DNA of 64,000 nucleotides from NCBI GenBank assembly GCA_964023275.1, contig OZ029916.1, positions 12,144,607 to 12,208,606 on the forward strand. Reading direction: 5' to 3'. Under the pieces are notes generated by a model that saw nothing but the letters and a program-made list of their open reading frames with translations, was not told where the DNA came from and ran no database searches. This document shows, one piece after another, positions 45,900 through 57,935 of the stretch. The stretch comes from Norana najaformis. Taxonomy: Eukaryota > Annelida > Clitellata > Crassiclitellata > Hormogastridae. How positions within the stretch are numbered: position 1 is the stretch's first letter; each line of letters opens with the position of its first letter. The position numbers and the translations under genes are program-made.

Positions 45900-47010
45900 T
45901 CATCGAGAATCAAGAAGACAAGCTCTACCTCGAATCATAGTGGAAAAAGGGACGACTGGGCTGCGTGACAGGAGTCGACAAGGCACTGCTCCAACAAGAG
46001 CAGAAACAGATGGAGAAAGAGGAGATGCTGCAAAGGAGGTGACAGCGATCCCAACTTCAGAAAGATGCCCTTTTGGAGAAAGTTATGTTGGAGAGCAGCA
46101 CCGACTCGGAAGAAAGTCAGTGTGAATGTGACGATCAAGATCCATGTGCCAGTATGAGGACTGCTAACCCGTCACGAAAATGAGGACACCAAAATGTTAT
46201 ATCACCAGAACTGGCATCTATGCTTGATCAAAATGGACTGAGTGACAGGGACGCCATGATGATGGTCTTTGAAGTGTCTAGGGCTCTCGGACAAGATCCA
46301 GAAGCACTTGCACTTAACACTTCAACCATCCAGCATCTACATCCAAGAAACCGAAAAGCAGCAGCTGCTGGCATTGTACAGGTATTCAAACCAAACAAGT
46401 CCTGACAGTCCACTATGATAGCAAGCTGATGTTTGATTTTACAGGGAAAGAGAAATGCAGCATACACTGCCTATTCTGGTTTCAACGATGGGGGAGAAGA
46501 AACTGTTGTCAATTCCAAAGATACCCTCAGGGACTGGCCAAGCTGTGGCCGAAGCTGTGCACAACAGAATACGAGACTGGAGCCTTAAAGGCTTAGGCCG
46601 GGGCACGTGTTTTGACATAACCAGCTCAAACACCGGCTGACTATCAGGTGCCTGCGTCATTCTGAAGCAGCTACTGGGCTGGTCTCTTCTACACTATGAC
46701 TGTCAACACCATACCATGGAATTTGTATTGGCTGCCACATGTGGAGTATATATGGGGCTTAGCCATGGACCAGAAGTCCTTGTCTTCAAACGGTTTCAAG
46801 AACAGTGGTCATCCATCGACAAAGAAAGATATGACAATGCCTCCTCCGATAATTTCACCTCAACTGAGCTCATCGATGTCCAAGATGAAGTCACAGTATT
46901 CTGTGAGCAGCAGGATCAGCAATCCCTTGAGGACTACTGCAAACTACTCCAACTAATGATTGTCTTTTGAAGAATGCCAAATCATGGTATGACTTCAGCT
47001 CTATTATCTC
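45900..47010 (+). pseudogene. Decayed hAT-like (tentative) element ORF
   Basis: Frames in order: a Glu/Gln-rich helical part; STDSEESQCECDDQD; NVISPELASMLDQNGLSDRD and VSRALGQDPEALAL; the frame at 46455 with GEKKLLSIPKIPSGTGQAVA and GTCFDITSSNTG; and MEFVLAATCGVYMG, GPEVLVFKRFQEQW (46716-46970). The CFDTTxSNTG...HHxxE order is familiar from repeated uncharacterised proteins in invertebrates and recalls the RNase-H fold of hAT transposases. That assignment is inference. Stops occur at about seven places. Confidence 0.5.
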
Positions 47011-47918
47011 CACAACCGTCTCATGTGTGTATAGATAACCAATGGGAAAATTGTAGGCGATTTACTGCCCTAATTAACAGTGCCTTTGTTTACGTTGGAT
47101 GAGCGCTGATTCCCTAACTCCAACCACTTTAGTAAGCCTATCTCGCAGATCTGCACCTATGGCACACACAAAATGTTTTCCCATGTCGCAAATTTGCACC
47201 CCTGGCGGGCTAAGGGTTAATAAAACAGTTCTTATGAGCACGTGCTGCCTCAGTCTCTTGTAAAAACTATAATCCATGTTTATTTTCTTTTTCGCTGTCC
47301 AGTCATCAGGTTACATGAGTTTTGCAAAGTTCCTTTATGATAATTTAATATAATTTCTTTTAAATCTGAAGAATGATAGAAAGTGCGAAAAAATGTGTGG
47401 TAGACAAAAATTTTTATTTAAATGATGATGACACTGTGATTTGCCAACAGTTCTTGGTTCAGACAGTGTTAGTGCATTGTTTGAGCAACTGGCAAAATGG
47501 GAAAACATTTTTACATGCAAAATTAACTAAAAATGTGTTGTTTTGTTAGTTTTTTAAAAATAATAACATACTCTAAACATTAGTAAACAAGACAATTTCT
47601 CAGCCGCTGTAAACAACTGAAGTCACTTAAGTAAGCAAGTAAGTATATTCTTTATTAACCAATAGCTAATCGCACATCAGTTAATTTCAATAGTAATATA
47701 CATGATTATAAAAAAATTAAGAATTTCACTTTTGAAGTGACTGTAAAGTCTTTAAGACAATTCAATAGTGATGTGCATAATTATTAAAAATAATGTATCA
47801 ATATCTTAAATAAACTAAAGCAAGTAAAAACATATTAACTGTGTACAAGTTTGGAGTACCAAAATTTAAAAAAACTGAAAAATTATATTATATTTTATAC
47901 TTATTTTATTTTTGCTAT

Positions 47919-47926
47919 TTAGCTAT
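47919..47926 (-). CDS. Candidate 8-nt terminal coding exon of akirin
   Basis: On the minus strand the acceptor CAATTTTTAATTTTAG is followed by ATAGCTAA. Joined to the single T left by splicing exon 3 at its GTAAGT, it would give TAT AGC TAA, that is Tyr-Ser-stop. Akirins end in SYxS, so this would restore a family-like end. An AATAAA lies just beyond. The match is very short and could be chance. Confidence 0.22.
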
Positions 47927-48256
47927 CTAAAATTAAAAATTGAATTATCAAATAATTCAATCATTTGTTGTTTGCAAGCTGTTTGCAAGTCAATTAAACT
48001 GAATTAAAATTTTTGATCAATACCCAACCCTACTTTATATACATTGCATTTATCTCAAAATCTGAGTGCAAAATTCACTTTTCTTCACGTTTGTTTGACA
48101 CAACTGCCAGTTGTTAGGGATATATTTTTGTGACAAACTAAAGGATTACAATCGTGTAACCTGAGTGTGCAGCTAATATGTGTTATGACAGACTGTAAAA
48201 GTAGTCCCCAATGTGTTAACACAATGCCTTTGACAGAAAATATAGGTGAATGTATT

Positions 48257-48336
48257 CTACTTACAGCTGGCAGCAGACTCATTGAACTGTCTGTGGAATT
48301 CATCCTCGTTGAACTTAAGGAAGGCGTCATACTGCT
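48257..48336 (-). CDS. akirin-like gene, exon 3
   Basis: The acceptor TTTTTTGTAAACAG (AG at 48337-48338) is followed by AG, which completes the Glu codon begun in exon 2. Then comes QYDAFLKFNEDEFHRQFNES. In akirins the block LAEQYDAFVKF follows the MICERxxxE helix, so the join is exactly right. The frame then runs AASCK and TAG (48257-48259). The sequence AGCTGTAAGTAG contains a perfect GTAAGT donor at 48259-48264. If that is used, the reading ends AAS plus one base and continues in a further exon, which would suit the family's SYxS end. Both endings are possible. Confidence 0.85.
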
Positions 48337-48439
48337 CTGTTTACAAAAAAGACGTTCTAATTACTAATACGAGTAACTTGTTAGTCTCTATGCCACCATA
48401 ATTAAACACACACTTAAAATCAGCCCTAAATGTGATTCA

Positions 48440-48515
48440 ATTCGTTAGCGCAGAGAGCGCCTCTGATGATCTTGAAGAGGCACTATACAAGTTTCAAATT
48501 ACAATTACAATAACA
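48440..48515 (+). repeat. LINE 3' tail in akirin intron 2
   Basis: GAGAGCGCCTCTGATGATCT, then TTGAAGAGGCACTATACAAG and an ATTACAATTACAA tail, the same 3' end as family D. Confidence 0.75.
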
Positions 48516-48519
48516 ACCC

Positions 48520-49830
48520 TCTTTATGTACCACATAATTTCAACCAAAGTTCTCACCACAGCCACATATTTAAGACATCTGCCTAAATTTCACCTCCTTA
48601 TCTAAAACTGTATTATCATTTCAACCACTGAAGATAAAGCTAAAAGGTAACCAGGAAATATTTTTAGCCATTTATTTGTGCAGTGCAATGGTCTGTTTGG
48701 CAGTACAACTACTAATTACTGAGTTGAGCGGACTCCACGTAACGGCTCTGGCAAAGTTGCCTGTTTACATTCTCTTGCATCTCAAATACAGATTTATTGA
48801 CTGTGAACAAGTCAATGTAATAATGTGGTAATGAGTCAGCAAGTTTTTAACCGATGCAGGAATGTCTTTATCATATGCCGGTGATTGGTGAGCATTCACA
48901 GGCTTATTAAATGTTCATCCGCTTATTAACTGGCAGCAATCCTTTGTACATTCTTTCTGGTCTGGAGTGTTTGAAAAAACAGACTGCCTTTTGTTATATG
49001 TTTATGACAGCAGTCGCTTTACTGCCATTGAATGTATTCTTAAACTGGATGAACATTGTTGGCTTTCTGAATGAAAATCACATGCATTGTCTTTACGCCA
49101 AGAATGGAAGACAAAACATTTGCATTTTCTTTGCCATAGTGTTAGTATATTTCAATCTCACAGTGTAGAAGAAGAAATGCTCCCAAAACACCATAACACC
49201 ATGCTTGTTGCCTTGTACAATGCCTTTTAATAGTGGACATTCAAATCAATCGTATCAAAATACAATTCCTGTTCACTTCTTGTACGAATTAATCAAACAA
49301 AGGTTGATATGAGCTGAAAATGTGCACTGTGTGAAATATAACCAAAACACTATAAGTCTACTGCAGTGACATGGTGGACCAGACCCTGAAGACGAGCCTC
49401 TTTCACAGTCTGTCACTTTAATACACTCTCATCTTTGATGTTTTTTTAGGTTTGTCTGTAACCTTTGGGGATTCATAATCATGAAAATCGGACATCTTAA
49501 TGATTATTATACATTTACTTATAAAATGTCAGTAATGAACTATTATCTTCCAAGCAAACAGTTGTCTTCCCCAAACATAAACATCATGAATATTAATAAG
49601 CCCAAACATAAACAAACAACAAAAATGAAACCATTTTTGAACTTAGTTGATTGTTGGTTGTTCCAGTGTATAACAAAATTAGAAATGGGTTTTTGTTGGA
49701 TTTATTGTATTCTTCCATGGAACATCAAACTATTATAATATATTCCAGCCCAATTGCTGTACTTAGCAATGCAGCTTGCTAAATTTAGGAAAAAATTGGA
49801 CTTGGTTCTCTTCCAGGCCTCAAATGTGTA
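48520..49830. other. Akirin intron 2 sequence, no feature recognised
   Basis: AT-rich. An 85-codon hydrophobic frame at 48911-49168 on the antisense strand has no homology that I recognise. Confidence 0.55.
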
Positions 49831-49834
49831 CTTG

Positions 49835-50235
49835 TTTTTTATATATGGCAGTTTAAACAACTTTGCCCCAGTGCTGAGATGAAGGCCAGACCAGTATTAT
49901 TTATAGAACTGAGGGTTTTGAAAGCCAAAAGGACAAAGTGGTAAGTGGCAAGAAGTTGGCCGTATTTAGCATTTTTGCAAATAGCTGCCTGCTCAGCGGC
50001 AGCACCATCCATGATCGAGGATTTTGGTAAATAGCAGACAGCCAAAGTATCAGTCACCATAGCATCCCGCACTCATGGGAACAGTGTAAGCCAAGCCCAT
50101 CTGGTCTCTTGCCATTAGTTCTAGAGAGGCCAGTTGGGTCCTTGATGGAAGGGTACCAGCACAGACAGGACTTCGACAAATCAAACCATTTAAGGTGCTG
50201 TGTCAAGCCCTGCAGCAAGGGCCTAAACTGCAGGA
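49835..50235 (-). pseudogene. Family E non-LTR element, C-terminal domain
   Basis: The minus strand reads MVTDTLAVCYLPKSSIMDG, AAAEQAAICKNAKYGQLLAT and YHFVLLAFKTLSSIN. This corresponds to the domain at 34.5 kb and 60.8 kb (VVDTLTDSYLP, AELAAQRKVTKYMGL). Frameshifts at both sides. Confidence 0.7.
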
Positions 50236-50239
50236 TAGC

Positions 50240-51760
50240 CCATGTGAGTCATCTGCAGTAACCTTCTTCTTTAAGTTCTCTGCCCCCCATCATCCAATCT
50301 AGTAGCATTTGTCTCAGTCTTTCTCTTCTTTTCTTCCCTTCAATTCTTCCCTCTATGATATTTCTCAGAAGGAAATCACCTCTCAGTATGTGTCCAATCC
50401 ATTTCCTCTGTCTTGTTCCCTATAGTAGCCACCAGAGATCTTCTCTCTTCCACCTCCTGTTAAACCACCTCTTCATTTGTTGTGTGCTCTTTCCAGCTAA
50501 CCTTCTCCATCCTGCGCCATACCCATAACTCAAAAGCCTCCAGTCTTCTGATGTCTTCTTTTCTGACTGTCCATGTTTCAAATTCATATAAGACCACGCT
50601 CCATATCAATGTTTTGACCATTCTCTTCTTTAGGTTCCTGTTCAGTCCAACTCTCTTTAATTATTTCCTCTTCACAAAGGCATCTTTTCCCATTGCTAAC
50701 CGTCTTTTAATTTCATTATGACACTTTGCATCTGTTGTTATCATACTTCCTAAGTAGCAGAACAGCCTGACCTGTTCCAATTCTTCATCATTTACTATTA
50801 TTCTTACTTACTGTTGTTTCTTCTTTTCTGCTTATCTTCATAACCTTTGTCTTTTTTATTTTCATACCATATTCTATCAAAATTAGGTTCAGGTGGTCCA
50901 TCATCCTTTGTAGACCTTCTTGTTTATTTGCCAGCATTGCCTGTTCATCTGCAAATCTCAGCACCTTCACCAGTCTTCCTCCTACTTTTATTACCTTATC
51001 CACATTTTCTAGCGCCTCTCGTACAAGTTCTTCAATACAGATGTTAAACAGTAGTGATGATAGTGAGCATCCTTGTCTTACCCCTCTACCAATTATTCCC
51101 GGTTCTGAATATTCATCCTTCTATTCTTATTGACATTCTTATTCTAACCTTCTGGCTCATGTACAGATTTCAACAAGTCTACTATACTTCCAATCAATTC
51201 CCAGTTTCCTGAGTACATGCATCAGTTTTTTTCCAAGCTACTCTGTCAAATGCCTTCTCATAGTCCACAAAACATATGTAAACATCTTGATTATGTTCAA
51301 GGCTTCTTTTTGTCAACACCCTCAGTGCTCCAATGGCATCTCTTGTACCTCTACCCTTCCTGAATCCAAACTGGTCTTCTCCCAAATACTTGGTCCCTTC
51401 TGTGATGATCTTTAGCATAATCTTGGAAGCATGTGCATGTAGGCTGATTGTTCGATGATCCTCACAAGCCACTGCATTGTTCTTCGTTTCATCGGGATCA
51501 TGATGGACTGTAAGAAGTCCTCCGGCCATGCTCCAGTTTTGCATATGTCCTGGCACAGCCTTACCAGTTCAGCCACTGCTTCTTCTCCCAGATCTTTGAG
51601 TATCTCTGCCTGGATGTTATCAGTTCCACCCGCCTTGTTATTTTTCATTTCACTGATGGCTGCCAGAAACCAAAGAGCTGCAAATGCACATGTGTCATTC
51701 ACAGAGACCAGTGCCAAGATGGAGACCATTCTAACTGCCCTGTCATCAAGTTCAGCCAAT
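50240..51760 (-). pseudogene. RTE-like LINE (family A)
   Basis: In order on the minus strand: EMKNNKAGGTDNIQAEILKD; EDQFGFRKGRGTRDAIGALR and DVYICFVDYEKAFDRVAWKK (51194-51556); a damaged GRGVRQGCSLSSLLF; GGRLVKVLRFADEQAML (FADD changed to FADE); TKVMKISRKEE; then a decayed thumb. Motif 5's second Asp is Glu in this copy. It belongs with the relic at 3393-3930. It lies in akirin intron 2 in the same orientation as the gene. Confidence 0.8.
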
Positions 51761-51799
51761 CGCCAGCATGTGGGGCAGAAACTTATGATGACTTACTTA

Positions 51800-52440
51800 T
51801 ACCATTCACATAGATGGTGAGAGACATGGTAGAATCAAAAGCAATGCCCAAGTTATGAGCAGCATCAGCCAACTCAGCAACTGAGTAACTCGGTTTTAAG
51901 GTTTTAAGCCATTCAGACTTCTTAAGTTGCTGTGGAGTGCCCATTTAGAAATTCAGCTTTCGATCGGTTAAGGAGTTTACTAGCCACCTCCTCACAGGCA
52001 CCGTACAACAGCTGCACAGACAAGTGACAAATGATAGGTACATTACAGAATCATCAGCATAGAAATTATATCCGAGTGGATGACTGTGCACCCAGTGGTG
52101 TGGTTTATAACATAAACAATAGGACTATGCAAAACCCTGCAGAATACAACGAATAATTACCACTGAAATATACCAAATGGACTAAGACAAGTAGCAAACC
52201 AAAACAGGAATAGCTGGAGAAGATGCAAACAATATTTTTCAAAAAGTATCAAAAGCAGCTGACAAGTCAAGAACAAATGCCATCACCCTAAGCTTATCCA
52301 TAATATCATTATGAACAGCATGAAGGGCAGATTCTGTTGAATGAAATTTACAGTATGCAGACTGAAATGGAGATTAGAAAGTTGGAAGATAGCAAGTTTG
52401 TATACCACAACAGCTGCATCTAACCTAGGCCAGGACATGC
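51800..52440 (-). pseudogene. CR1/L2-like LINE RT fragment (family F)
   Basis: Minus-strand fragments read FQSAYCKFHSTESALHAV, MAFVLDLSAAFDTF, YNFYADDS and LADAAHNLGIAFDSTMSL. RT motifs 2 to 5 are recognisable, including YADD, but frameshifts and stops interrupt them. It ends about 50 bases from the splice donor of akirin exon 2. Confidence 0.7.
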
Positions 52441-52492
52441 AATAATATATATAACATAATTTTATTTGTGACATTACTAGTTTAAAACTTAC

Positions 52493-52768
52493 CAGCAAGC
52501 TTAGAGGTCAGAGCTTTTCCATATTGTTCTCCCAGTTCATTTTCTTTTTCTCTGATCATCCTCTCACACAACAATGTCATTTGTTTCTGGGTGAACATTG
52601 GCACATCTTTGTCCAACAGGTTTGGCTTCTGGTGAGAAGATGAAGGTTCACTGCAGACAATTTCATCAACAGTCTGCGAGATAACATTCAGCTGTCTTCG
52701 CCTCTGCATCCGTTTTATCTGAGCACTTATTTGAGCAGCTATTTCCTCTACAATTTCAACAGTGTCAA
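52493..52768 (-). CDS. akirin-like gene, exon 2
   Basis: This exon joins exon 1 by one base plus two (Val) and codes DTVEIVEEIAAQISAQIKR, then MQRRRQLNV, a low-complexity linker, and DVPMFTQKQMTLLCERMIRE with SKLA before the G of the donor GTAAGT (52487-52492). In akirins the order is: EQILxxIKxExKRMQxRR helix, a variable Ser/Pro linker, then PLFTxxQVxxICERxLKExE. Akirin is a small nuclear protein without a catalytic domain. It bridges transcription factors and chromatin remodelling (NF-kB target genes, muscle development) and in vertebrates also aids nuclear import of proteasomes. The acceptor AAATAG is the inner one of two tandem copies. Four LINE-type blocks sit in the 4.2-kb intron downstream. 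Confidence 0.93.
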
Positions 52769-52826
52769 CTATTTAGAGTGAGAAACACTTTATTAAACTA
52801 TTTAGACTGAGAAACCCTTTATTAAT
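52767..52826 (-). repeat. Tandem duplication of the exon 2 splice acceptor
   Basis: Two roughly 30-bp copies of AACTATTTAGAGTGAGAAAC with CTTTATTAA stand head to tail. Each carries a full CTAAATAG acceptor on the minus strand. The outer acceptor would add 29 bases and bring TAA into frame at once. Confidence 0.85.
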
Positions 52827-52849
52827 TGATTCGGAAATATCTTTGGATA

Positions 52850-54255
52850 GTCATATACATACACACAAATACAGTCAATCCTTGTTCATTCAACCAGTTT
52901 TGGAAAATGTCTCACCTCAGCATAGCAGATTTTTATAATATTAGGCCAGTCTGTACAGAAACGTCTCACGAGAGCCTTACTGCCTAGTAGTTCCTGATAT
53001 ATGAGGCTTAACACACAGCTGGTGTTGCCCAATCTTCGATGCTGTGGCTATTAAAGTAACTTTGGTTTTTTAGTCACTGTATTTCAGTACTCACATAAGT
53101 TCAGTTTGCTGTGTGTTTTCAGCAAATGTAAAATATTTAGTTCTGTCTGACAAATTTTAAAGAATTAAGTCATGACATACAAGCTGCTTTATAAATATTT
53201 GCAATATGCAATAGTTCCACATAAAGTAGAGCCATTAACTAACCTTCAGCCAAACTCTTGCAGAGTACCCCACTTAGTGTAATTTTTCCATAAACTACTA
53301 GGAATTTATTATAATTTGTACTTGCGTACAACAGTTACTTGCCTCAAAGATTGGGTTTTGAAATCCTAAATCTGTAACTCCAGATACAATTGTAGTGACC
53401 AGGAAAGACAAGTGGGTAATAGTCTAGGGCCTTCAAATTTTTACTAAACACAGGAAAGCCTATCAAATTTATGTAGCTGATATTTCATCTTTGTGTCTCA
53501 TCTCATTCATTACCAACATGTCTAGTATGGTTTTTATTTAATGCTGTTGAGAGTCAAATTTCAACAGTAAAACACTGGAGTGCTAAACTTTTAATTTGAC
53601 ATATTTTCCTGTAGTTGTTAGTTTAGCAAAAGCAATTCAGTGTTCATTATTGTTATTTTTCAAATATCTATAGCTATCTAGCCCAGAAATAAAAAACATT
53701 ACTGTGACTGCCTCCTAACTAGCCTAACTACAGTGGTGACTCACTCTTACAAGCCTAAGTTTATTTATTTGACTGCACAGAAATGTTATCACAGTAAAAA
53801 ATCTGCGTTAAGTCCACTACGGCAAACATGAAATGCTCCGCCAGTTACAGGTGGAATGGTCCACCGTGGAAATGGTAGAATGCTTCACCAGCTATTGGTG
53901 GAATGGTTGACCACTGAAATGTGGTACTCCAGTAGCACATCAGTAGATGTGCACTGAAGTCTGTTCCTGAAGTTCTGTTGCATCCAGCGCCGTGGTATCT
54001 CCAAATAACAATGGTCAAACTATCGTAGGCATATGGAAGTGCAAAGCCAAAACCTTACTGCAAGCTGAAGCTGTTGTGAATCAGTCAACATTTCATCATA
54101 TCAGAAGTGATATATCAGAATATATCAGATATTTCATATCAGAAAATTTAATATGCATTAAATTACATTCACGGGACCGAGAATCAATTTTGTAATAACC
54201 AATCTTTTTGCTTATCAGTTTCGTCTTAGAGAGTAATTTAACGTTAAAATGCATT
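52850..54255. other. Akirin intron 1 sequence, no gene
   Basis: AT-rich. A short inverted/direct motif group GAATGGTC/CCACCGTGGAAATGG lies near 53850-53920. No coding was recognised. Confidence 0.5.
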
Positions 54256-54261
54256 GACATC

Positions 54262-54345
54262 GGAATGGACCAAGTTTTCATTTTGTACTAAGCGATATTT
54301 TGTCCAATCTGTTCTCGTCTTTAGTGGTTTCATTTCCACTGTACA
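54262..54345 (-). repeat. Tigger-like terminal repeat fragment
   Basis: Reverse complement of 23277-23360: GGACAAAATATCGCTTAGTA and ATGAAAACTTGGTCCATTCC. Confidence 0.6.
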
Positions 54346-54528
54346 ATAATAGTATGAAATTTGTAAAACAATATTTTTTTTTAATTCGTGAAATGATATA
54401 TTAATGACCTTGAAATACTTTATACTGAACATCACTAGTACCTTGTATTTATTTATGGCCTTTCAGAAACAATCTCAAATTATTCTCAATTTAGTCACCA
54501 GACGGCCTTTTTGTTAACCTACTAGTAC

Positions 54529-56242
54529 GAGAAATATAACCTACTAAATAACGAGAAAAATTCACACCAAGAATGGGATCAATGAGGTCAAGGGATGGAC
54601 ACATAATCGCAGACGAAGAGGAAATGAAGAACAGATGGAAAGAATACACAGAGGAGCTGTACAGTGAAGATAGGAGAGTAATGAAAGAACGAATCGATAC
54701 ATCAGAACATGAAAAGGAACCGGACGTTTTGGAAGCAGAGGTGGAATGGGCAATTAGACAACTGAAGGACAATAAAGCACCGGGTCCGGATGGGATACCC
54801 ATAGAAATGGTAAAAGCAGGAGATGGCGCAATGACAAAGACAATAACAAAAATGTGCAATATCATATGGACAACCGGAAAATGGCCAGAAGATTGGAAGA
54901 GCTCAATCTTTATCCCTATATTCAAAAAAGGATGCGAGAGAGTGTGAAAACTACAGGACCATAGCAATGATATCGCACATAAGTAAAATACTACTTAAAA
55001 TAATACATAAAAGAATGGAGAACATAATAGAGAGGGAGCTTCCAGATAACCAAGCAGGATTTAGGAAATCCCGCGGAACTCGTGATCATATCGCCAACAT
55101 GCGGTGGATAATGGAGAGACAAAAGGAGTATGGACAAAAATTATACATATGCTTCATTGACTATAGTAAGGCATTCGATTGCATTGATCATGAGTTGATG
55201 TGGAAAACCTTAATAGAAATGGGAATACCAAGGCACTTGATACAACTTCTTAAGGGATTGTACGAAGAACAGATTGCGGTAATAAGAACTGAATTTGGAG
55301 ATACTGAAAGAATCAAAATAAAGAAAGGAGTGAGGCAGGGATGCATTCTGTCCCCATTCCTATTTAACCTATATGCAGAAAGGATAATGAGGATGGCGGA
55401 AATGGATGGAGCAAAAGAGGGAGTAAAGATAGCGGGAAGAACACTGAATAATCTGAGATACGCAGATGACACAACACTATTAGCAGGTAAAAAAACCGAT
55501 CTGGTAGAACTGATAAGAAGGCTGAAGAGAGAGAGCTAGAAAGCAGGACTATACTTCAATATAAAGAAAACGAAGATCATGACAACAGCTGAGGAGGGCA
55601 GTTTTATGGTGGATGGAGAGGAATTAGAGACGGTAACAAGCTTTACATTCTTGGGATCAGTAGTAGAAAGAGAAGGAAAGTGCGATATGGAAATAAACCG
55701 AAGGGTGGCGATTGGAAAAGCCGCAATGAATGGACTAGAAAAAATATGGAAAGACAAACATGTGAGCACAGACACGAAAAAAAGATTGGTGAGGGCCTTG
55801 ATTATACCAACAGTAACATACGGCAGTGAGACGTGGACAATGACCAAGAAAATAGAGAAAAAAATCAATGCTTGTGAAATGTGGATATGGAGGAAGATGC
55901 TGAGAACATCATGGACGGAGAAAAGGACTAATGAATGGGTACGCAGGGCGATTGGAATTGAGCAAGATGAGACGTTACAACAAACAGTGCTAAAATCAAA
56001 GCTGAGGTTCTTTGGACATGTTATGAGATCAGATGGATTGGAAAAAGAAATGATGCTGGCTTGTGGAGAGGGAAAGAGAAAACAAGGGAGACCAAGGAAA
56101 AAATGGATGGACAAGATACACGAAGCAACTGGAATGAACTTGGCACAACTAAGGGACGCGACATTGGAAAGAAAGAAATGGAGAAGATTGATCATGACGG
56201 TCGCTAGAGCTCAAAGAGCTGACAGCACAAGGTGACAAGGTG
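54529..56242 (+). mobile_element. RTE-like LINE, young family C, copy 3 (in akirin intron 1, antisense)
   Basis: ACTAGTAC at 54521-54528 and 56243-56250 is the likely target duplication. Frames: 54573-54947 (KDNKAPGPDGIPIEMVKAG), 54967-55539 (CFIDYSKAFDCIDHELM, GVRQGCILSPFLFNLY, LRYADDTTLL with YADD at 55459-55470), 55579-56235 (FLGSVVEREGKCDM, YGSETWTMTKKIEKK, GRPRKKWMDKI). One frameshift near 54945 and one stop at 55537 interrupt an otherwise intact protein. It is 5'-truncated: no endonuclease. The 3' end is AAGGTGAC repeated. About 18 bases between the duplication and the start of family homology may be filler. Confidence 0.9.
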
Positions 56243-56254
56243 ACTAGTACTCTG

Positions 56255-57450
56255 AGTTTTAACAGTGAACAAAGTAAGTTGTAATTTAAGAAATCTCAAC
56301 AGTTCAGTGTAGAAACATAGCTGACAGCTAACCAACTGCAACATTTTGCAATTCACTTAAGTGCTGTATGTTATAATGGATGTAGATAACCCAGCAATAA
56401 CCATGACATCAGTATACAGTCTCAACATCAAGCACAATAGCTATGTTCCCTTAATGTTTCTGATGATTTGCTACGTTAATCTACTATGTGAAGGTTTATG
56501 CAGCGTAAGAGCATTTTTAACAGTCAGGAGGAAGGTTCAACAAGTCATATCTGTTGAACTTCATCAACATTTCTCTCAATGATCGATACTCATATGGCAT
56601 AGTCTCATGCTATTACAAATATTTCTATATCATCACCCTCTGCAGCACACAAAACAACTGTGATAATCAGCTTCAGAGCAACTTTCGACTTTTCATATAT
56701 TTGAAACGGCAGGAGACACTCTGATAATTGTATTTTCATAATCAGCATAAGAAATTTAGAAGCCGAAAATTTTAGGCTTCTATCCCATTACTTCCAGATT
56801 TACAGCAAGTCAAAGATCATTCAATTTTTTACGAAGTCACAAAACGGCCAAAAAGTTTAAACTTCTGTAATTCCAACATTTTTTTCAGATAATCAAGTAA
56901 AATTTTCAGAAATTCTTTATATCTCTTAATAGAAAATATGTGTAAAATTAATTAAAATCCAAGATGGTGTGGTGTACACCTCTGGTTGATTTCACATGGA
57001 ATGACCCATAAACAATGGCAGAAGATCATCGACAAAGCCCTTAACTGGAAATGGTTGCAGACAGTGCAGAGGGTCAGGCTCACATGACTTCAGTGGTGAC
57101 AACAGCAGCAACTGGCACAGGTCTATGATTAAGATAGGCTACATGTCACATCATTCCACAAGTTAGCCGCTTGTTTTAGGTCTCTGCAAGTTTAAATTGT
57201 CTCGAAGTCTTGACATCTCATTACAGTGAGTTTCCAATACCAGCAGCTTCCTCAGAGTGTCTGGACTTCAAAAATTTAAAGTTCAATCTTTAAGTTAGGC
57301 TCGATCTTTTGAAGGATTTTAATCTCTAACAACTTAACTGTGCAGTTTTGGAACTTTGCAAGCTATTCCAGTAAGACAGGAATAACATCATAATGCCATC
57401 ACCTAGCAACGCTCCTCTAAGCAATCTGTTTACACTGTGCTGCGTCGTTC
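56255..57450. other. Akirin intron 1 sequence, no feature recognised
   Basis: AT-rich. A 73-codon hydrophobic frame at 56361-56582 has no homology that I recognise. Confidence 0.5.
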
Positions 57451-57454
57451 CTGC

Positions 57455-57935
57455 ATTGTAATTGTAACCAAACATTTATAAAGCGCTGCTTCAAGAAGAA
57501 ACAACTCGGTGATGCTCTCTATGTAAACTGCAACGATGTTAAAAAGTCACTAAGATCACAAAGTTTATCACTTAGCAGTCATTGTTCAGAGAACTAGAAA
57601 AATCCCTGGTGAAAAGCGCACGAACACACATAGTGACCTGCCAACGGATTCCCATCCAGAGTAGATGGATGACACAATGTTTAGAGTGTCCCTGAACCAA
57701 GCAGCATCGAAGACATAGGACAATGTTGAGTGACAGCCTCGCACACACGAAAGCACTATCATCCACGGAGTCCTGGTAGAAGACAAGTCATCAGGACATT
57801 TGCTTGAGCAGGTAGGCTGATCCTTAGTACACAGCACTTCGATTGATAGTACAACCCCTTTCTGTTAGATGGTCAAAGCAAATCAAGCGCCATCTTTCGC
57901 CTTTGCCAGCATAGATAGGCCTTATACCTCATTTG
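57455..57935 (-). repeat. LINE 3' region, related to 32522-32990
   Basis: Tail GTAATTGTAACCAAACATTT, block TAAAGCGCTGCTTCAAGAA, body GACCTGCCAACGGATTCCCA and CCAGAGTAGATGGATGACAC. Co-linear with the 32.5-kb copy. Confidence 0.75.
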
